DNA of 64,000 nt from Alphaproteobacteria bacterium (GTDB lineage: Bacteria; Pseudomonadota; Alphaproteobacteria; Micropepsales; Micropepsaceae), in NCBI GenBank assembly GCA_017983635.1, contig JAGOBA010000004.1, positions 372,001-436,000 of the forward strand, in the 5' to 3' direction. Below, one piece after another: positions 50,795-60,029 of the stretch; the first letter of the stretch is position 1, and the number at the start of each line of letters is the position of its first letter. The translations under genes and the position numbers were made by a program. The notes under the pieces are model-generated. The model had not been told where the DNA came from. It did not search any database and was given only the letters and a program-made list of their open reading frames with translations.

Positions 50795-53017
50795 ATGACA
50801 TCGTTAGCTTACCTCCGCGGAGGGCCCTTCGGCTCGCCGCACGTATTGTTGCGCGGCGCGCTGATGGCGGCCGTCGCCTCCTTAACCTTCGCTGCCGGCT
50901 CCGTCACACGGGCCGACACCGTACCGACACTCACGCCCGAACCGGCCGTGCTCGTCACGCCCGACGACATGAACAGCGGTGCGCTCCTCCTCAAGACGAC
51001 CGAAGCCGGCAAGTACCTGGAGGCCCCACGCCTTAAGACCGACGTCGCGATCACCGTAACCGGCCCGACGGCGCGCGCCGTGATCACCCAGCGCTTCGAG
51101 AACCCGTCCGACAAATGGGTCGAGGGCATCTACGTCTACCCTATGTCCCAGAACGCCGCCGTCGACACGATGAAAATGCAGGTCGGCGACCGCTTCCTGG
51201 AAGGCCAAGTGAAAGAGCGCGTCGAGGCGCGTCAGATCTACGAGAAGGCCGCCGCCGAGGGTTATAAGGCCAGCCTGATCGAACAACAGCGTCCGAACAT
51301 GTTCACGAATTCGGTCGCCAATATCGGCCCGCATGAAACCATCGTCGTCCAGATCGAATACCAGGAAGCCGTTCGCCTCGACGGCGACAAGTTCGAACTC
51401 CGCTTACCCTTGGTCGTCGGCCCTCGCTACATCCCGGCGGGTGACCCGCAGCTCGTCGCCTACACCGACGACGACGCGATCATCTCCGTGAACTCGCCGG
51501 TCAAGGACGCCGACAAGATCACGCCGCCGGTTCTTCATCCGAAATTCGGCAAGATCAACCCGGTCTCGCTCAGCGTCAAACTGAAGGCTGGCGTCTCGCT
51601 TGCTGCGGTCAATAGCCTTTACCACCCGGCCAAGATCGAACGTCCCGACGCCCAATCCGCAAACGTCACCGTCGACGGGCCCGTGCCCGCGGACCGCGAC
51701 TTCGTCTTGAATTGGCGCGTGGCCGCGACCGGCAAGCCGCAGGCGACGCTGTTCCGCGAGACGATCGGCTCGGACAACTACTACCTAGCGATGATCGTGC
51801 CGCCCCAAGGCGCGGCGAAACGGCGCCAGCCGCGCGAGGCGGTCTTCGTGATCGACAACTCCGGCTCGATGGCCGGGGAGTCAATGCGCCAGGCGAAGGC
51901 GGCATTGTTGAGCGCGCTGACGAAGTTGAAGCCGGAAGACAAGTTCAACGTCATCCGCTTCGACGACACTTTCGACGTCTTGTTCAAGACGGCCGTGACA
52001 GCAGATGCCGCGAACTTGAAGATCGCGGAGAACTTCGTCAGCAAGCTTGACGCGAACGGCGGTACGGAAATCTATGCCGCCCTGCAGCAGGCCTTGTTCG
52101 ACGCCACGCCGAAAGATACGACCCACCTGCGTCAGGTGATCTTCCTGACCGACGGTGCTGTCGGCAACGAAGATCAGGTGTTGCAGGAGATCGGCAAATC
52201 GCTCGGCCGCTCGCGCCTTTTCACAGTCGGTATCGGCTCCGCGCCGAACACGTTCCTGATGAATCACATCGCCACGTTGGGCCGTGGCACGTTCACCCAC
52301 ATTGGCGCCGAATCCGAAGTGGACGCCCGCGTGACGGAGCTCTTCAACAAACTCGAAAGCCCCGTCATGACGGACCTGCGCGTGGCCGACGGTGTGAAGT
52401 TGGAGACTTGGCCGAACCCGATCCCGGACCTCTATGCGGGCGAACCGATCGTGCTGACTGCCGTTACGGGCGCACAGTCTGGTCAGGTCAACCTCGTCGG
52501 CCGCATCGGGCAGACCCCGTGGACCGCGACGCTTGACCTCGCGACCGCGGTGAAAGGTAGCGGCGTCTCCAAGCTCTGGGCTCGTTCAAAAATCTCGGCG
52601 ATCGAAGCGCTGCGCTATAAGGGTGCCAACGAAGGCGACGTCGACGCGGAAGTCCTGCGCGTGGCGCTCGCCCACCACTTGGTCTCGCGCTTGACGAGCC
52701 TGGTTGCGGTTGACGTCACGCCGAGCCGCCCGGTTGGCGAAGTCTTGAACAGCCAAGAGATGCCGACGAACTTGCCGCACGGCTGGAACTTCGAGAAAGT
52801 CTTTGGCGAAGACCCATCGAACCCGATGATCAAAGCCTCGGTCGACGAAAGTCTGATGCTGAAACTTGCCATGTCCGACAAGCCCGCAACGGCGGCGGAC
52901 GGGCAGGGCGTCAATCTCCCGCAAACGGACGCCGGCACCGCATTGCAACTTCTGCTCGGCGTTCTAGCTCTGACCGCCGGCACTGTCCTCCTCTTAGCCT
53001 TCCGTACACGGACTTAA
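50795..53017 (+). CDS. VIT and von Willebrand A domain surface protein with C-terminal sorting signal (marine-type sortase target)
   Basis: The 740-aa exported protein has an N-terminal signal segment, a VIT domain (about 60-190, VAITVTGPTARAVITQRFENPS...), a vWA domain with a MIDAS motif DNSGSMAG (about residue 354) and a C-terminal sorting signal: LPQTD at 708-712, hydrophobic stretch and RTRT tail. This matches the described proteobacterial sortase target type. The paired sortase is encoded next on the same strand, 268 bases further. Role at the cell surface unknown. Confidence 0.9.
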   Translation: MTSLAYLRGGPFGSPHVLLRGALMAAVASLTFAAGSVTRADTVPTLTPEPAVLVTPDDMNSGALLLKTTEAGKYLEAPRLKTDVAITVTGPTARAVITQRFENPSDKWVEGIYVYPMSQNAAVDTMKMQVGDRFLEGQVKERVEARQIYEKAAAEGYKASLIEQQRPNMFTNSVANIGPHETIVVQIEYQEAVRLDGDKFELRLPLVVGPRYIPAGDPQLVAYTDDDAIISVNSPVKDADKITPPVLHPKFGKINPVSLSVKLKAGVSLAAVNSLYHPAKIERPDAQSANVTVDGPVPADRDFVLNWRVAATGKPQATLFRETIGSDNYYLAMIVPPQGAAKRRQPREAVFVIDNSGSMAGESMRQAKAALLSALTKLKPEDKFNVIRFDDTFDVLFKTAVTADAANLKIAENFVSKLDANGGTEIYAALQQALFDATPKDTTHLRQVIFLTDGAVGNEDQVLQEIGKSLGRSRLFTVGIGSAPNTFLMNHIATLGRGTFTHIGAESEVDARVTELFNKLESPVMTDLRVADGVKLETWPNPIPDLYAGEPIVLTAVTGAQSGQVNLVGRIGQTPWTATLDLATAVKGSGVSKLWARSKISAIEALRYKGANEGDVDAEVLRVALAHHLVSRLTSLVAVDVTPSRPVGEVLNSQEMPTNLPHGWNFEKVFGEDPSNPMIKASVDESLMLKLAMSDKPATAADGQGVNLPQTDAGTALQLLLGVLALTAGTVLLLAFRTRT

Positions 53018-53027
53018 TCCACCACCA

Positions 53028-53059
53028 CCCCTCTCCCTTCACTCTAGAAGGGAGAGGGG
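53028..53059. repeat. Intergenic hairpin repeat (CCCCTCTCCCTT type)
   Basis: A perfect 12-base stem CCCCTCTCCCTT/AAGGGAGAGGGG with an 8-base loop, followed by a CCGGGGGTGAGGG-like G-rich tail. The sequence type recurs as dispersed hairpins in many proteobacterial genomes. It could terminate or stabilise the upstream transcript. Confidence 0.7.
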
Positions 53060-53111
53060 CCGGGGGTGAGGGATCCTCGCCATGCTAGCCCCAGCCGAAT
53101 TCCTGCAGATG

Positions 53112-53266
53112 GAAGAAGAGATTGAACCACGAAGCACACCAAGCTGCTCGCGGCGAATCGCAAAGGTTTGCTCCGCGCGTAGCGCCATCATGTTGAGCTA
53201 CGTGCGCGGCGGCGCAGCCATCCAGGCAGAGAGGCTTGGCGTGCTTCGTGGTTCAATTTCTTCTTC
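53112..53266. repeat. Inverted repeat element, second copy of the ACCACGAAG family
   Basis: Arms of 33 bases (53112-53144 and 53234-53266) match in 31 positions as inverted repeats; each contains ATTGAACCACGAAGCAC. Inside, a second, imperfect inverted pair CCGCGCGTAGC/GCTACGTGCGCGG occurs. It shares ACCACGAAG with the element at 36731-36969. It lies between the vWA gene and the sortase gene, where an intact operon would be expected to have little spacer. Confidence 0.75.
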
Positions 53267-53285
53267 GCGATCTTCGTGCGTTCGT

Positions 53286-53852
53286 GTGACTCCCGTAACT
53301 TTCCTCGCCGCCGCCCTCATCCTCGTCGGCGGTTACCTGACCGCTCACGCGATCTACATCCAAGCAAAAGCGGTCGTCGCCCAGGTCCTGCTCGAGCGCG
53401 CCTGGGACTCGACAATCGCCACCGGCCAACCCGTGAAAGCCTGGGCTTGGGCCGACACCTGGCCCGTCGCCCGCATCACCTTCCCGCGCCTGAACGAATC
53501 CGCGATCATCCTCGAAGACGCCGGCGGCGAGGCGCTCGCCTTCGGCCCCGCTCATGTCGCGGGCACGCCGAAGCTCGGCGCAAACGGAACCAGCGTCGTC
53601 GGCGGCCACCGCGACACCCACTTCACCTTCATCAAAGCGTTAAAGCCCGGCGACACGATCAACGTCGCCACGCCGGACGGCAAGACCATCCGTTACAAGA
53701 TGACCGGCTCCACCATCGTCCACGCCCGCGCCTCCGGCATCACGACGACCGGCGCGAAACCGCGCCTGGCGCTGGTCACCTGCTATCCCTTCGACGGCCT
53801 ACAACGCGGCCCGTTGCGGTATGTGGTGTTCGCAGAAACCGAGAACCGCTAG
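53286..53852 (+). CDS. Class GN (marine proteobacterial type) sortase
   Basis: A transpeptidase that attaches the LPQTD-tailed protein. The 188-aa product has an N-terminal membrane helix (about 4-24) and the sortase barrel with catalytic His108 in GGHRD, Cys166 in LVTCYPF and Arg178 in PLRYVV, all present. The open frame extends up to 53082 but that stretch is the inverted repeat; GTG 53286 restores family length. No obvious ribosome site is visible, so expression may be affected by the inserted repeats. The stop overlaps the convergent DUF188 gene by 4 bases. Confidence 0.9.
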   Translation: MTPVTFLAAALILVGGYLTAHAIYIQAKAVVAQVLLERAWDSTIATGQPVKAWAWADTWPVARITFPRLNESAIILEDAGGEALAFGPAHVAGTPKLGANGTSVVGGHRDTHFTFIKALKPGDTINVATPDGKTIRYKMTGSTIVHARASGITTTGAKPRLALVTCYPFDGLQRGPLRYVVFAETENR

Positions 53853-54313
53853 GGCCCGCGCGAGCGTTTAGACCGGTTGACCGCCTCATCCAACGCTTGC
53901 AGAAAGCGCGAGCGATCGCCGGCCGCAAACGGCTTCGGCCCGCCCGTGATCTCGCCGGTCGCGCGCAAGTGTTCCATCAATCCGCGCTGCGCCATTGCGG
54001 CACCGATCGAGGCCTGCGTGAACGGCCGCCCCGTCGGTCCAATCGCCTGCGCGCCGTTCTGCAGGCAGCGATGCGCCAGTGGAATGTCGGCTGTTACCAC
54101 GATGTCGCCAGTGGTTGCGCGGTCGACAATCCAATCGTCCGCAACATCAGGCCCCTGCGCCACGACGACCATTTCGATCAACGGCTCAATCGGCACGCGT
54201 ACGCCGCCGTTCGAAATCACATAGACCTTCAGCCCATACCGCCGCCCGACGCGATAGACCTCTTCCTTGACCGGACAGGCATCGGCGTCGACGAAAATCT
54301 CTATCGGTTTCAC
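53849..54313 (-). CDS. YaiI/YqxD (DUF188) family protein
   Basis: The 154-aa product shows the family pattern: FVDADACPVKEEVYRVGRRYGLKVYV at the start, VVAQGPDVADDWIVD, TADIPLAHRCL and TGGPKPFAAGDRSRFLQALDE. Cytosolic, PIN-like nuclease fold by family knowledge, function not settled. Its ATG overlaps the bioA stop by 4 bases, so it is cotranscribed after bioA. Confidence 0.92.
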   Translation of the reverse strand: MKPIEIFVDADACPVKEEVYRVGRRYGLKVYVISNGGVRVPIEPLIEMVVVAQGPDVADDWIVDRATTGDIVVTADIPLAHRCLQNGAQAIGPTGRPFTQASIGAAMAQRGLMEHLRATGEITGGPKPFAAGDRSRFLQALDEAVNRSKRSRGP

Positions 54314-55584
54314 GAGACTGTGATCTCTCTCACGACGTCAACCATCGCATCGGTGAGCGTCGTCAGTTCGGCGTCCGAGATAATCAGCGGTGGCGTCGTG
54401 TAGACGATGTTGCCGAACGGCCTGACCCAAACGCCGTGCTCGATTAGCCGCCGTCGCGCATCCGCTGTGTCGAGGCGATCGAGTTCGATCACACCGATCG
54501 CGCCCTTCACGCGCACGTCCTTAACGCCGGGCATCCCGCGGGCGGCTTCGAGCTCGCGCTTCAGAACGCCTTCGATCCGCGCCGCCTGCTCCAGCCGCGG
54601 TTCGCGCTCGAATAGATCGAGGGACGCGTTCGCCGACGCGCAGGCGAGGGCGTTGCCCATGTAGGTCGGCCCGTGCATCAGCGCGGCGCCGGAGGAGTCC
54701 GATAAGAATCCTTCGAACACCCACGCGCTGGCTACTGTTGCGGCCAGCGGCAGCGTCCCGCCGGTCAGCGCCTTGCCGAGGCAGACGATGTCCGGCACGA
54801 GCCCGGCCTCATCCATCGCGAACATGGATCCCGTGCGCGCGAAGCCGGTGAAAATCTCGTCCAAGATGAACAGCACCCCATGACGGCGCGCCGCGTCCGC
54901 GATCGCGCGCAGCGTTGCGGCCGAATGAAACTTCATGCCGCCGGCGCCTTGCACCAGCGGTTCCACGATCACGGCCGCAATGTCGCTACGATGTCGGGTC
55001 AGCACATCGTCCAGCGCCTGAGCGCGCGCGGCGTCGGTGGGCAGATCGACCACGAACTGCTCGGCCAGCACGCCTTTGAACAGGCTATGCATGCCTTCGT
55101 CGGGATCGCAGATCGCCATCGTGCCGAACGTGTCGCCGTGATAACCCTGTTTGAAGCTCACCACTTTCGTCCGACCAGGCTCGCCGCGATTGATCCAGAA
55201 TTGGATCGCCATTTTCAGCGCCACCTCGACCGCGACCGAACCCGAGTCCGTGAAGAACACGCGACTCAAATCGCCCGGCAACATCTTCGCCAGCCGGCTC
55301 GCCAACACATAAGCCTGCTCATGCGCCAGCCCGCCCAGCATCACATGCGGCAGTGTCGCCAACTGCCGCCCCACCACGTCGCGAATGTGCGGATGGTTGT
55401 AGCCGTGTGCGGCCGTCCACCACGACGCCACACCATCGAGCAACTCGCGCCCGTCCGCGAGCTTCAGCCGTGCGCCTTCCGCGCCGACTATGGCGAGCGG
55501 CAGCGGCGCCGTCTTCATTTGCGCATACGGAAGCCAGATATGTTCCCAACCGGCGGAAAGCCAAGCGGGTGCGCGCTGATCCAC
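54310..55584 (-). CDS. bioA: Adenosylmethionine-8-amino-7-oxononanoate aminotransferase
   Basis: Biotin synthesis: transfers an amino group from SAM to KAPA, giving DAPA. The 424-aa fold-type I PLP enzyme has WWTAAHGYNHP near residue 55, FFTDSGSVAVEVALKMA, an Asp in ILDEIFTGFARTG, and the PLP lysine in CLGKALTGGTLPLA. GTG 55584 is the start. It diverges from bioF-bioD across 93 bases; I see no BioR or BirA-type palindrome there. Uses SAM, linking to the SAM-using genes at the left end only in a general way. Confidence 0.95.
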   Translation of the reverse strand: MDQRAPAWLSAGWEHIWLPYAQMKTAPLPLAIVGAEGARLKLADGRELLDGVASWWTAAHGYNHPHIRDVVGRQLATLPHVMLGGLAHEQAYVLASRLAKMLPGDLSRVFFTDSGSVAVEVALKMAIQFWINRGEPGRTKVVSFKQGYHGDTFGTMAICDPDEGMHSLFKGVLAEQFVVDLPTDAARAQALDDVLTRHRSDIAAVIVEPLVQGAGGMKFHSAATLRAIADAARRHGVLFILDEIFTGFARTGSMFAMDEAGLVPDIVCLGKALTGGTLPLAATVASAWVFEGFLSDSSGAALMHGPTYMGNALACASANASLDLFEREPRLEQAARIEGVLKRELEAARGMPGVKDVRVKGAIGVIELDRLDTADARRRLIEHGVWVRPFGNIVYTTPPLIISDAELTTLTDAMVDVVREITVS

Positions 55585-55677
55585 GTGTTAACCCCAAGAA
55601 CTGCGCGGGCAACATAGGTGAGGCCCGGCGCGCGTCAAGCGGTTGGCCGGCGGCTCTCATCCCTGTACATAGAGCCG

Positions 55678-56793
55678 ATGAGATCGTTGGACGACTTCGC
55701 CCGCCACAAACTTGACCAGCTCGCGTCGGAATCGCTCGGCCGCGCGCTGCGGACGGTCGCGGCGAATGTCGGGCCACTCAATTTCTGTTCGAATGACTAT
55801 CTGGGCCTGTCGCAAGATACGCGCTTGAAAGCAGCCGCCGCAACCGCCGCGCAAGAGTTCGGCGCCGGTGCAGGTGCCTCGCGCCTCGTCACCGGTAACC
55901 ACCCGCTTTACGAGAGGCTGGAGCGCAAACTTGCCACGTTGAAGGCGACCGACGCCGCGATCGTCTTCGGCTCCGGCTATCTCGCCAATGTTGGCACGAT
56001 CCCCGTGTTCGCGAGCGAGGGTGATTTGATCCTAGTCGATGAACTCGCGCATGCCTGCATGCTGTCCGGCGCAAAGCTTTCCGGCGCGACGGTCGTGCTC
56101 TTCCGCCACAACGACATCGCCCACCTGCGCGAACTGCTGAGTGCACACCGTACGAGTGCCCGCCACTGCCTGATCCTCACCGAGGGCGTCTTCAGCATGG
56201 ACGGCGACCTCGCGCCGTTGCCGGAGATTTTCGCCGCCGCGCGTGCGCATCACGCGTGGCTGATGACCGATGACGCGCACGGCCTCGGCGTGATCGGTGA
56301 CGGCAGGGGCGCCGCGGCGCATTGGGGTGTCGCGCCCGACATCCAAATGGGAACGCTCTCGAAGGCGGCCGGTGCCTACGGCGGTTACGTCGCGGCGAGC
56401 AAGCCGGTGATCAATCTCCTGATCAACCGCGCCCGCTCGTTTGTCTACGCGACGGGTCTGCCGCCTGCTGTGATCGCTGCCGCAACGGCCGGCATCGACG
56501 TCATCGCAACGGACAAATCGCTCTGCGCTAAGCCGCTCGCACTCGCCAAGCAGTTCTGCGCGCTGCTGAACCTGCCCGCGCCGCAGTCGGCGATCGTGCC
56601 GTTGATCCTCGGCCCCTCAGCCGCGGCGCTGGAAGCGTCGGCGGCGCTCGAGGCCCAAGGCTTCCTCGTCACGGCGATCCGCCCGCCCACGGTCCCGCAC
56701 GGCACCGCGCGACTGCGCATCACCTTCACCGCCGCGCATCGTGAAGCCGACGTCGCGCGCCTCGTCGAAGCGGTCCGTCCATTCGTCCGATGA
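55678..56793 (+). CDS. bioF: 8-amino-7-oxononanoate synthase
   Basis: Condenses pimeloyl-ACP and alanine. The 371-aa PLP enzyme has FCSNDYLGLSQD, the G-S-G-Y motif (FGSGYLANVG), DDAHGLGVIGDGRG and the PLP lysine in MGTLSKAAGAYGG. ATG 55678 starts the conserved MRSLDDFARHKLDQL region. The stop overlaps the bioD ATG by 4 bases. Confidence 0.95.
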   Translation: MRSLDDFARHKLDQLASESLGRALRTVAANVGPLNFCSNDYLGLSQDTRLKAAAATAAQEFGAGAGASRLVTGNHPLYERLERKLATLKATDAAIVFGSGYLANVGTIPVFASEGDLILVDELAHACMLSGAKLSGATVVLFRHNDIAHLRELLSAHRTSARHCLILTEGVFSMDGDLAPLPEIFAAARAHHAWLMTDDAHGLGVIGDGRGAAAHWGVAPDIQMGTLSKAAGAYGGYVAASKPVINLLINRARSFVYATGLPPAVIAAATAGIDVIATDKSLCAKPLALAKQFCALLNLPAPQSAIVPLILGPSAAALEASAALEAQGFLVTAIRPPTVPHGTARLRITFTAAHREADVARLVEAVRPFVR

Positions 56794-57428
56794 CCCTGAC
56801 CTTTATCACCGCCACCGGCACGGAGCTCGGCAAGACCTATGTCGCCTGCCGTCTGATCGAAGCGTTACGCGCGCGCGGGACCGCCGTTGACGCGATCAAG
56901 CCCGTGCTCAGCGGTTTCGACCCCGCCGACGCCGCCGCAAGCGACAGCGGCCTTATCTTGCAAGCACTCGGCCGTCCGGCGAATGCCAACGAGATCGACA
57001 CGATCTCCCCTTGGCGCTTCAAAGCCCCGCTTTCCCCCGACATGGCCGCCGAGCGTGAAGGCGCTCGGCTCGCCCTGGATCAGGTCGCCGCCTTCTGCCG
57101 CAAGCCCCGCGCAGGCATCACGCTGATCGAAGGCGCCGGCGGCATCATGTCCCCGCTCGGCCACGACTTTACGAATCTCGACCTTATCAAGGCGCTCGAC
57201 GTCCGCACGATCCTGATCGCAGGCACCTATCTCGGCACGATCAGCCACACGCTGACTGCCTGCGCCGTCCGCCCGCACGCCGCCATCGTACTTAGCGAAT
57301 CGACGGCGAGCCCGGTTGACGCTGAGGAAACGGCGGCCACGATGGCACGCTTCACAGCGGCGCCGATTGTTGTCGTGCGCCGCGGCGCAAGGGTTCCGCA
57401 GCGTCTGGTGGACTTGATAACCGGCTAG
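56790..57428 (+). CDS. bioD: Dethiobiotin synthetase
   Basis: ATP-dependent ring closure of DAPA to dethiobiotin. The 212-aa P-loop enzyme has TATGTELGKTYV (P-loop) at residues 6-18, KPVLSG with a substrate lysine, and IEGAGGIMSPL. Overlaps bioF by 4 bases. bioB and the pimeloyl genes are not in the window. Confidence 0.93.
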   Translation: MTLTFITATGTELGKTYVACRLIEALRARGTAVDAIKPVLSGFDPADAAASDSGLILQALGRPANANEIDTISPWRFKAPLSPDMAAEREGARLALDQVAAFCRKPRAGITLIEGAGGIMSPLGHDFTNLDLIKALDVRTILIAGTYLGTISHTLTACAVRPHAAIVLSESTASPVDAEETAATMARFTAAPIVVVRRGARVPQRLVDLITG

Positions 57429-57468
57429 GTTATCGACAACCGCGGCGCGCCATGCCATTTCGCACCGC

Positions 57469-58281
57469 ATGAGCGAACACCCCCTCGACCAAGCCACGAC
57501 ACTCGAACGCCAATCGGCCGAGCGACTCACCGGCCGCACCAGCCCCTTCTATTCGAACTTCGGCGGCCCGTTCGGCGGCTTCACGGCGGCGGCGCTTCTG
57601 CGCGCTGTACTCGAAGATCCGCGCCGGCAAGGCACGCCGGTTGCGCTCACCGTCAACTACTGCGCGGCGATCACTGAGGGTGCGTTCGAGATCGAGTGCC
57701 GCGAGCGCCGCACCGGCAAGTCGACGCAACACTGGTCGCTCGAGCTCCGCCAAGGCGAGACGGTCGCCGCGACCGCCAGCGTCGTCTGCGGCCACCGCCG
57801 CGAAGTCTGGTCGCATCACGCCGCCAAGCCGCCCGAGATGCCGCCACCGGAGCAAGTGCCGGTGTTCGACAAGTTTCGCCCCGGCGGCTGGACCAGCCGC
57901 TACGAGATGCGCTTCGCCGAGGGCGAGCCGGACTTTACCCCGCGCGACGGCTCGGAGGTGCGCTCCGCCTTCTCGAAGCTCTGGATGCGCGACGCGCCCA
58001 CGCGCCCGCTCGACTATCTCTCGCTCGGCTGTATGAGCGACGCCTTCATCATCCGCGCCTTCCTCGCCCGCCCGAAGTTCGTGCCCGTCGGCACGATCAC
58101 GCTGACGACATTCTTCCATGCGGGTGAAGAAGCCATGCGCGCGCAAGGCACCACCCCGCTCCTCTGCACCGCCGACGCCCACCTCTTCGCCGACGGTTTC
58201 GCCGATCAGATCGCGCACCTGTGGGGCAAGGACAGCCGCCTGCTTGCAACCAGCACGCAGATCGTTTGGTATAAGGAGTAG
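57469..58281 (+). CDS. Acyl-CoA thioesterase-like double-hotdog protein
   Basis: The 270-aa protein has two hotdog halves: the first with SPFYSNFGGPFGGFTAAALLRAVL (about residues 25-48) and a VALTVNYCAAI strand, the second with LDYLSLGCMSDAFIIRAFL and LTTFFHA near 205. This is the TesB-like/thioesterase-family pattern. Substrate unknown. Starts 40 bases after bioD on the same strand and may use readthrough. Ends directly against the convergent gene at 58282. Confidence 0.85.
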   Translation: MSEHPLDQATTLERQSAERLTGRTSPFYSNFGGPFGGFTAAALLRAVLEDPRRQGTPVALTVNYCAAITEGAFEIECRERRTGKSTQHWSLELRQGETVAATASVVCGHRREVWSHHAAKPPEMPPPEQVPVFDKFRPGGWTSRYEMRFAEGEPDFTPRDGSEVRSAFSKLWMRDAPTRPLDYLSLGCMSDAFIIRAFLARPKFVPVGTITLTTFFHAGEEAMRAQGTTPLLCTADAHLFADGFADQIAHLWGKDSRLLATSTQIVWYKE

Positions 58282-58770
58282 CTACCTTTCCGAGGGCAAC
58301 GCGAGCGACGCCTGACCGAACGCATAGCGCCAGCCGGTGGGCGTGCGAACGTAGGTGTCGCTGAACCAGAGTTTCGTTTCGACCGTCTTGCCGCCGGTGG
58401 TCGCCTTCAGCAGCAGCTTCGCGGTCACGATCGCTGTGTCGCCGTACATGCGCACCGCTTGGGTGCCCGCCTCTTCGTCCTGCAGTTCGTAGACATATTT
58501 CTTGTCGCGCGCGTTCTTGAGCAGATGTGCCTTGTTGTACGCGTCGCCGGTGCCGAGCACGAGGATGAAGTCGTCGTGCAGGATGCGGTCCATCGTTTCC
58601 GCGTCGTTTCGCTTCACGGCCAACTGATACTGGGTATCGAGCGCCGCGACGACCTTCGCGTCCTGTAAGGGATCTGCAAATGTCGGCGCCGCGAAGCCGA
58701 CGAGTGCAAACAGGCTTAACAGAGTGCCAGCCATCGTGCCTGGCTTGCTGCGCCGAATGTCGGTATGCAT
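58282..58770 (-). CDS. Exported NTF2/SnoaL-like protein (DUF4440 type)
   Basis: A 162-aa protein with a signal peptide (about 12-32, LLSLFALVGFAAPTFADP) and a single NTF2-like domain: VVAALDTQYQLAVKRNDAETMDRILHDDFILVLGTGDAYNKAHLL, then AVRMYGDTAIVTAKL and WLFSDTYVRTPTGWRYAF-type end. Such domains bind small ligands in a cone-shaped pocket; specific role unknown. Single gene, divergent from the flavoprotein gene at 58803. Confidence 0.85.
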   Translation of the reverse strand: MHTDIRRSKPGTMAGTLLSLFALVGFAAPTFADPLQDAKVVAALDTQYQLAVKRNDAETMDRILHDDFILVLGTGDAYNKAHLLKNARDKKYVYELQDEEAGTQAVRMYGDTAIVTAKLLLKATTGGKTVETKLWFSDTYVRTPTGWRYAFGQASLALPSER

Positions 58771-58802
58771 CGGGTTCTCCTCAATGAATTTGAGCCAACG
58801 TA

Positions 58803-60029
58803 GTGGACCGCTCCGTGCCGGACTTGGGTAAAATTGCTGAAGTCGTCGTGATCGGTGCGGGTCCGGCGGGCCTGATGGCGGCGGAGCTTTTGAGCGCGGC
58901 GGGGCTTGCCGTCACTGTCTACGACCGGATGCCGTCGGTTGCGCGCAAGCTTCTGATAGCAGGCCGTGGCGGCCTGAACCTCACGCATTCCGAGCCGTTC
59001 GAAAAGTTCGTCGCACGCTACGGCACCGCGGCGCCGCAGTTGAAGCCGATCCTCGAAGCGTTCCCGCCGGGTGCGTTGGTCGCTTGGGCGGAGGCCCTCG
59101 GCCAGCCGACGTTCGTGGGCTCCAGCGGCCGCGTGTTCCCGAAGGCGATGAAGGCGTCGCCGTTGCTCCGGGTTTGGCTCGCGCGGTTGGCCGGCCAGCG
59201 CGTCGAAATCAAGACGCGGCACGATTGGCAAGGGTGGGACGACAGCGGGGCGCTTGTCTTCGCACATGGAAGCAAAACGGTCCTCGCACGGCCCGATGCG
59301 ACCATCCTCGCCCTTGGCGGTGCGAGTTGGCCGAAGCTCGGGTCCACGGGCGCCTGGGTTGAGATCCTCCGCCAGCGCGGTGTCGCGGTATCACCGCTGA
59401 GGCCCGCGAACATGGGCTTCACCGTCGCGTGGAGCGAAGTGTTCCGCCGCTTCGAGGGCGAGCCGCTGAAGAGCATTGCGCTCAGCTTCGCCGGCCAAAC
59501 CGTGCGCGGCGAAGCGATGGTCACGCGCGCCGGCCTTGAGGGCGGCGCGATTTACGCGCTCTCAGGGCCGCTGCGTGAGGCGATCGAGGCCGAGGGCAGG
59601 GCGGTCGTCGCGATAGACCTGCGCCCCGACATGAGCACTGCCGCACTCGCCGCGAAACTTTCTCGGCCGCGCGGGACGGAGTCGATGTCGAACCACTTGC
59701 GTAAGGCGCTGGCGCTAAGCCCCGCCGCAATCAACCTGCTGCGCGAGGCGCACGGCGTCAAGCTTGCCGAGGCGCCGGCCGCACTGGCGGCGCAGATCAA
59801 GGCTGCGCCAATCACGCTCACCGGCACGCAAGGCCTCGTCCGCGCGATCTCCACCGCCGGCGGCATCGCCCTCGACGCGCTTGCCGAAAACCTGATGCTC
59901 CGCGCGCAGCCCAGCGTCTACGCGGTCGGCGAGATGCTCGATTGGGAGGCGCCGACGGGCGGCTATCTCCTACAGGCAACGTTCGCGACGGCCGTAGCCG
60001 CCGCCCGCGCGATCCTCAAAAACCGCTAA
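58803..60029 (+). CDS. HI0933/BaiN-type flavoprotein (TIGR03862-like)
   Basis: A 408-aa FAD/NAD(P)-binding flavoprotein: VVIGAGPAGLMAAELLSAAG at residues 13-32, GRGGLNLTHSEP near 55, a middle domain, and TGGYLLQATFATAVAAARAI at the C-terminus for the second FAD contact. Matches the family of putative flavoproteins related to HI0933 and the TIGR03862 group. Reaction unknown. Its stop overlaps that of the convergent yghU gene by 4 bases. Confidence 0.88.
   Translation: MDRSVPDLGKIAEVVVIGAGPAGLMAAELLSAAGLAVTVYDRMPSVARKLLIAGRGGLNLTHSEPFEKFVARYGTAAPQLKPILEAFPPGALVAWAEALGQPTFVGSSGRVFPKAMKASPLLRVWLARLAGQRVEIKTRHDWQGWDDSGALVFAHGSKTVLARPDATILALGGASWPKLGSTGAWVEILRQRGVAVSPLRPANMGFTVAWSEVFRRFEGEPLKSIALSFAGQTVRGEAMVTRAGLEGGAIYALSGPLREAIEAEGRAVVAIDLRPDMSTAALAAKLSRPRGTESMSNHLRKALALSPAAINLLREAHGVKLAEAPAALAAQIKAAPITLTGTQGLVRAISTAGGIALDALAENLMLRAQPSVYAVGEMLDWEAPTGGYLLQATFATAVAAARAILKNR

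Noticed and set aside
55585-55677. BioR or BirA operator between bioA and bioF
   Set aside because: I looked for TTATMKATAA-like and TGAAC/GTTCA palindromes in the 93 bases and found none.
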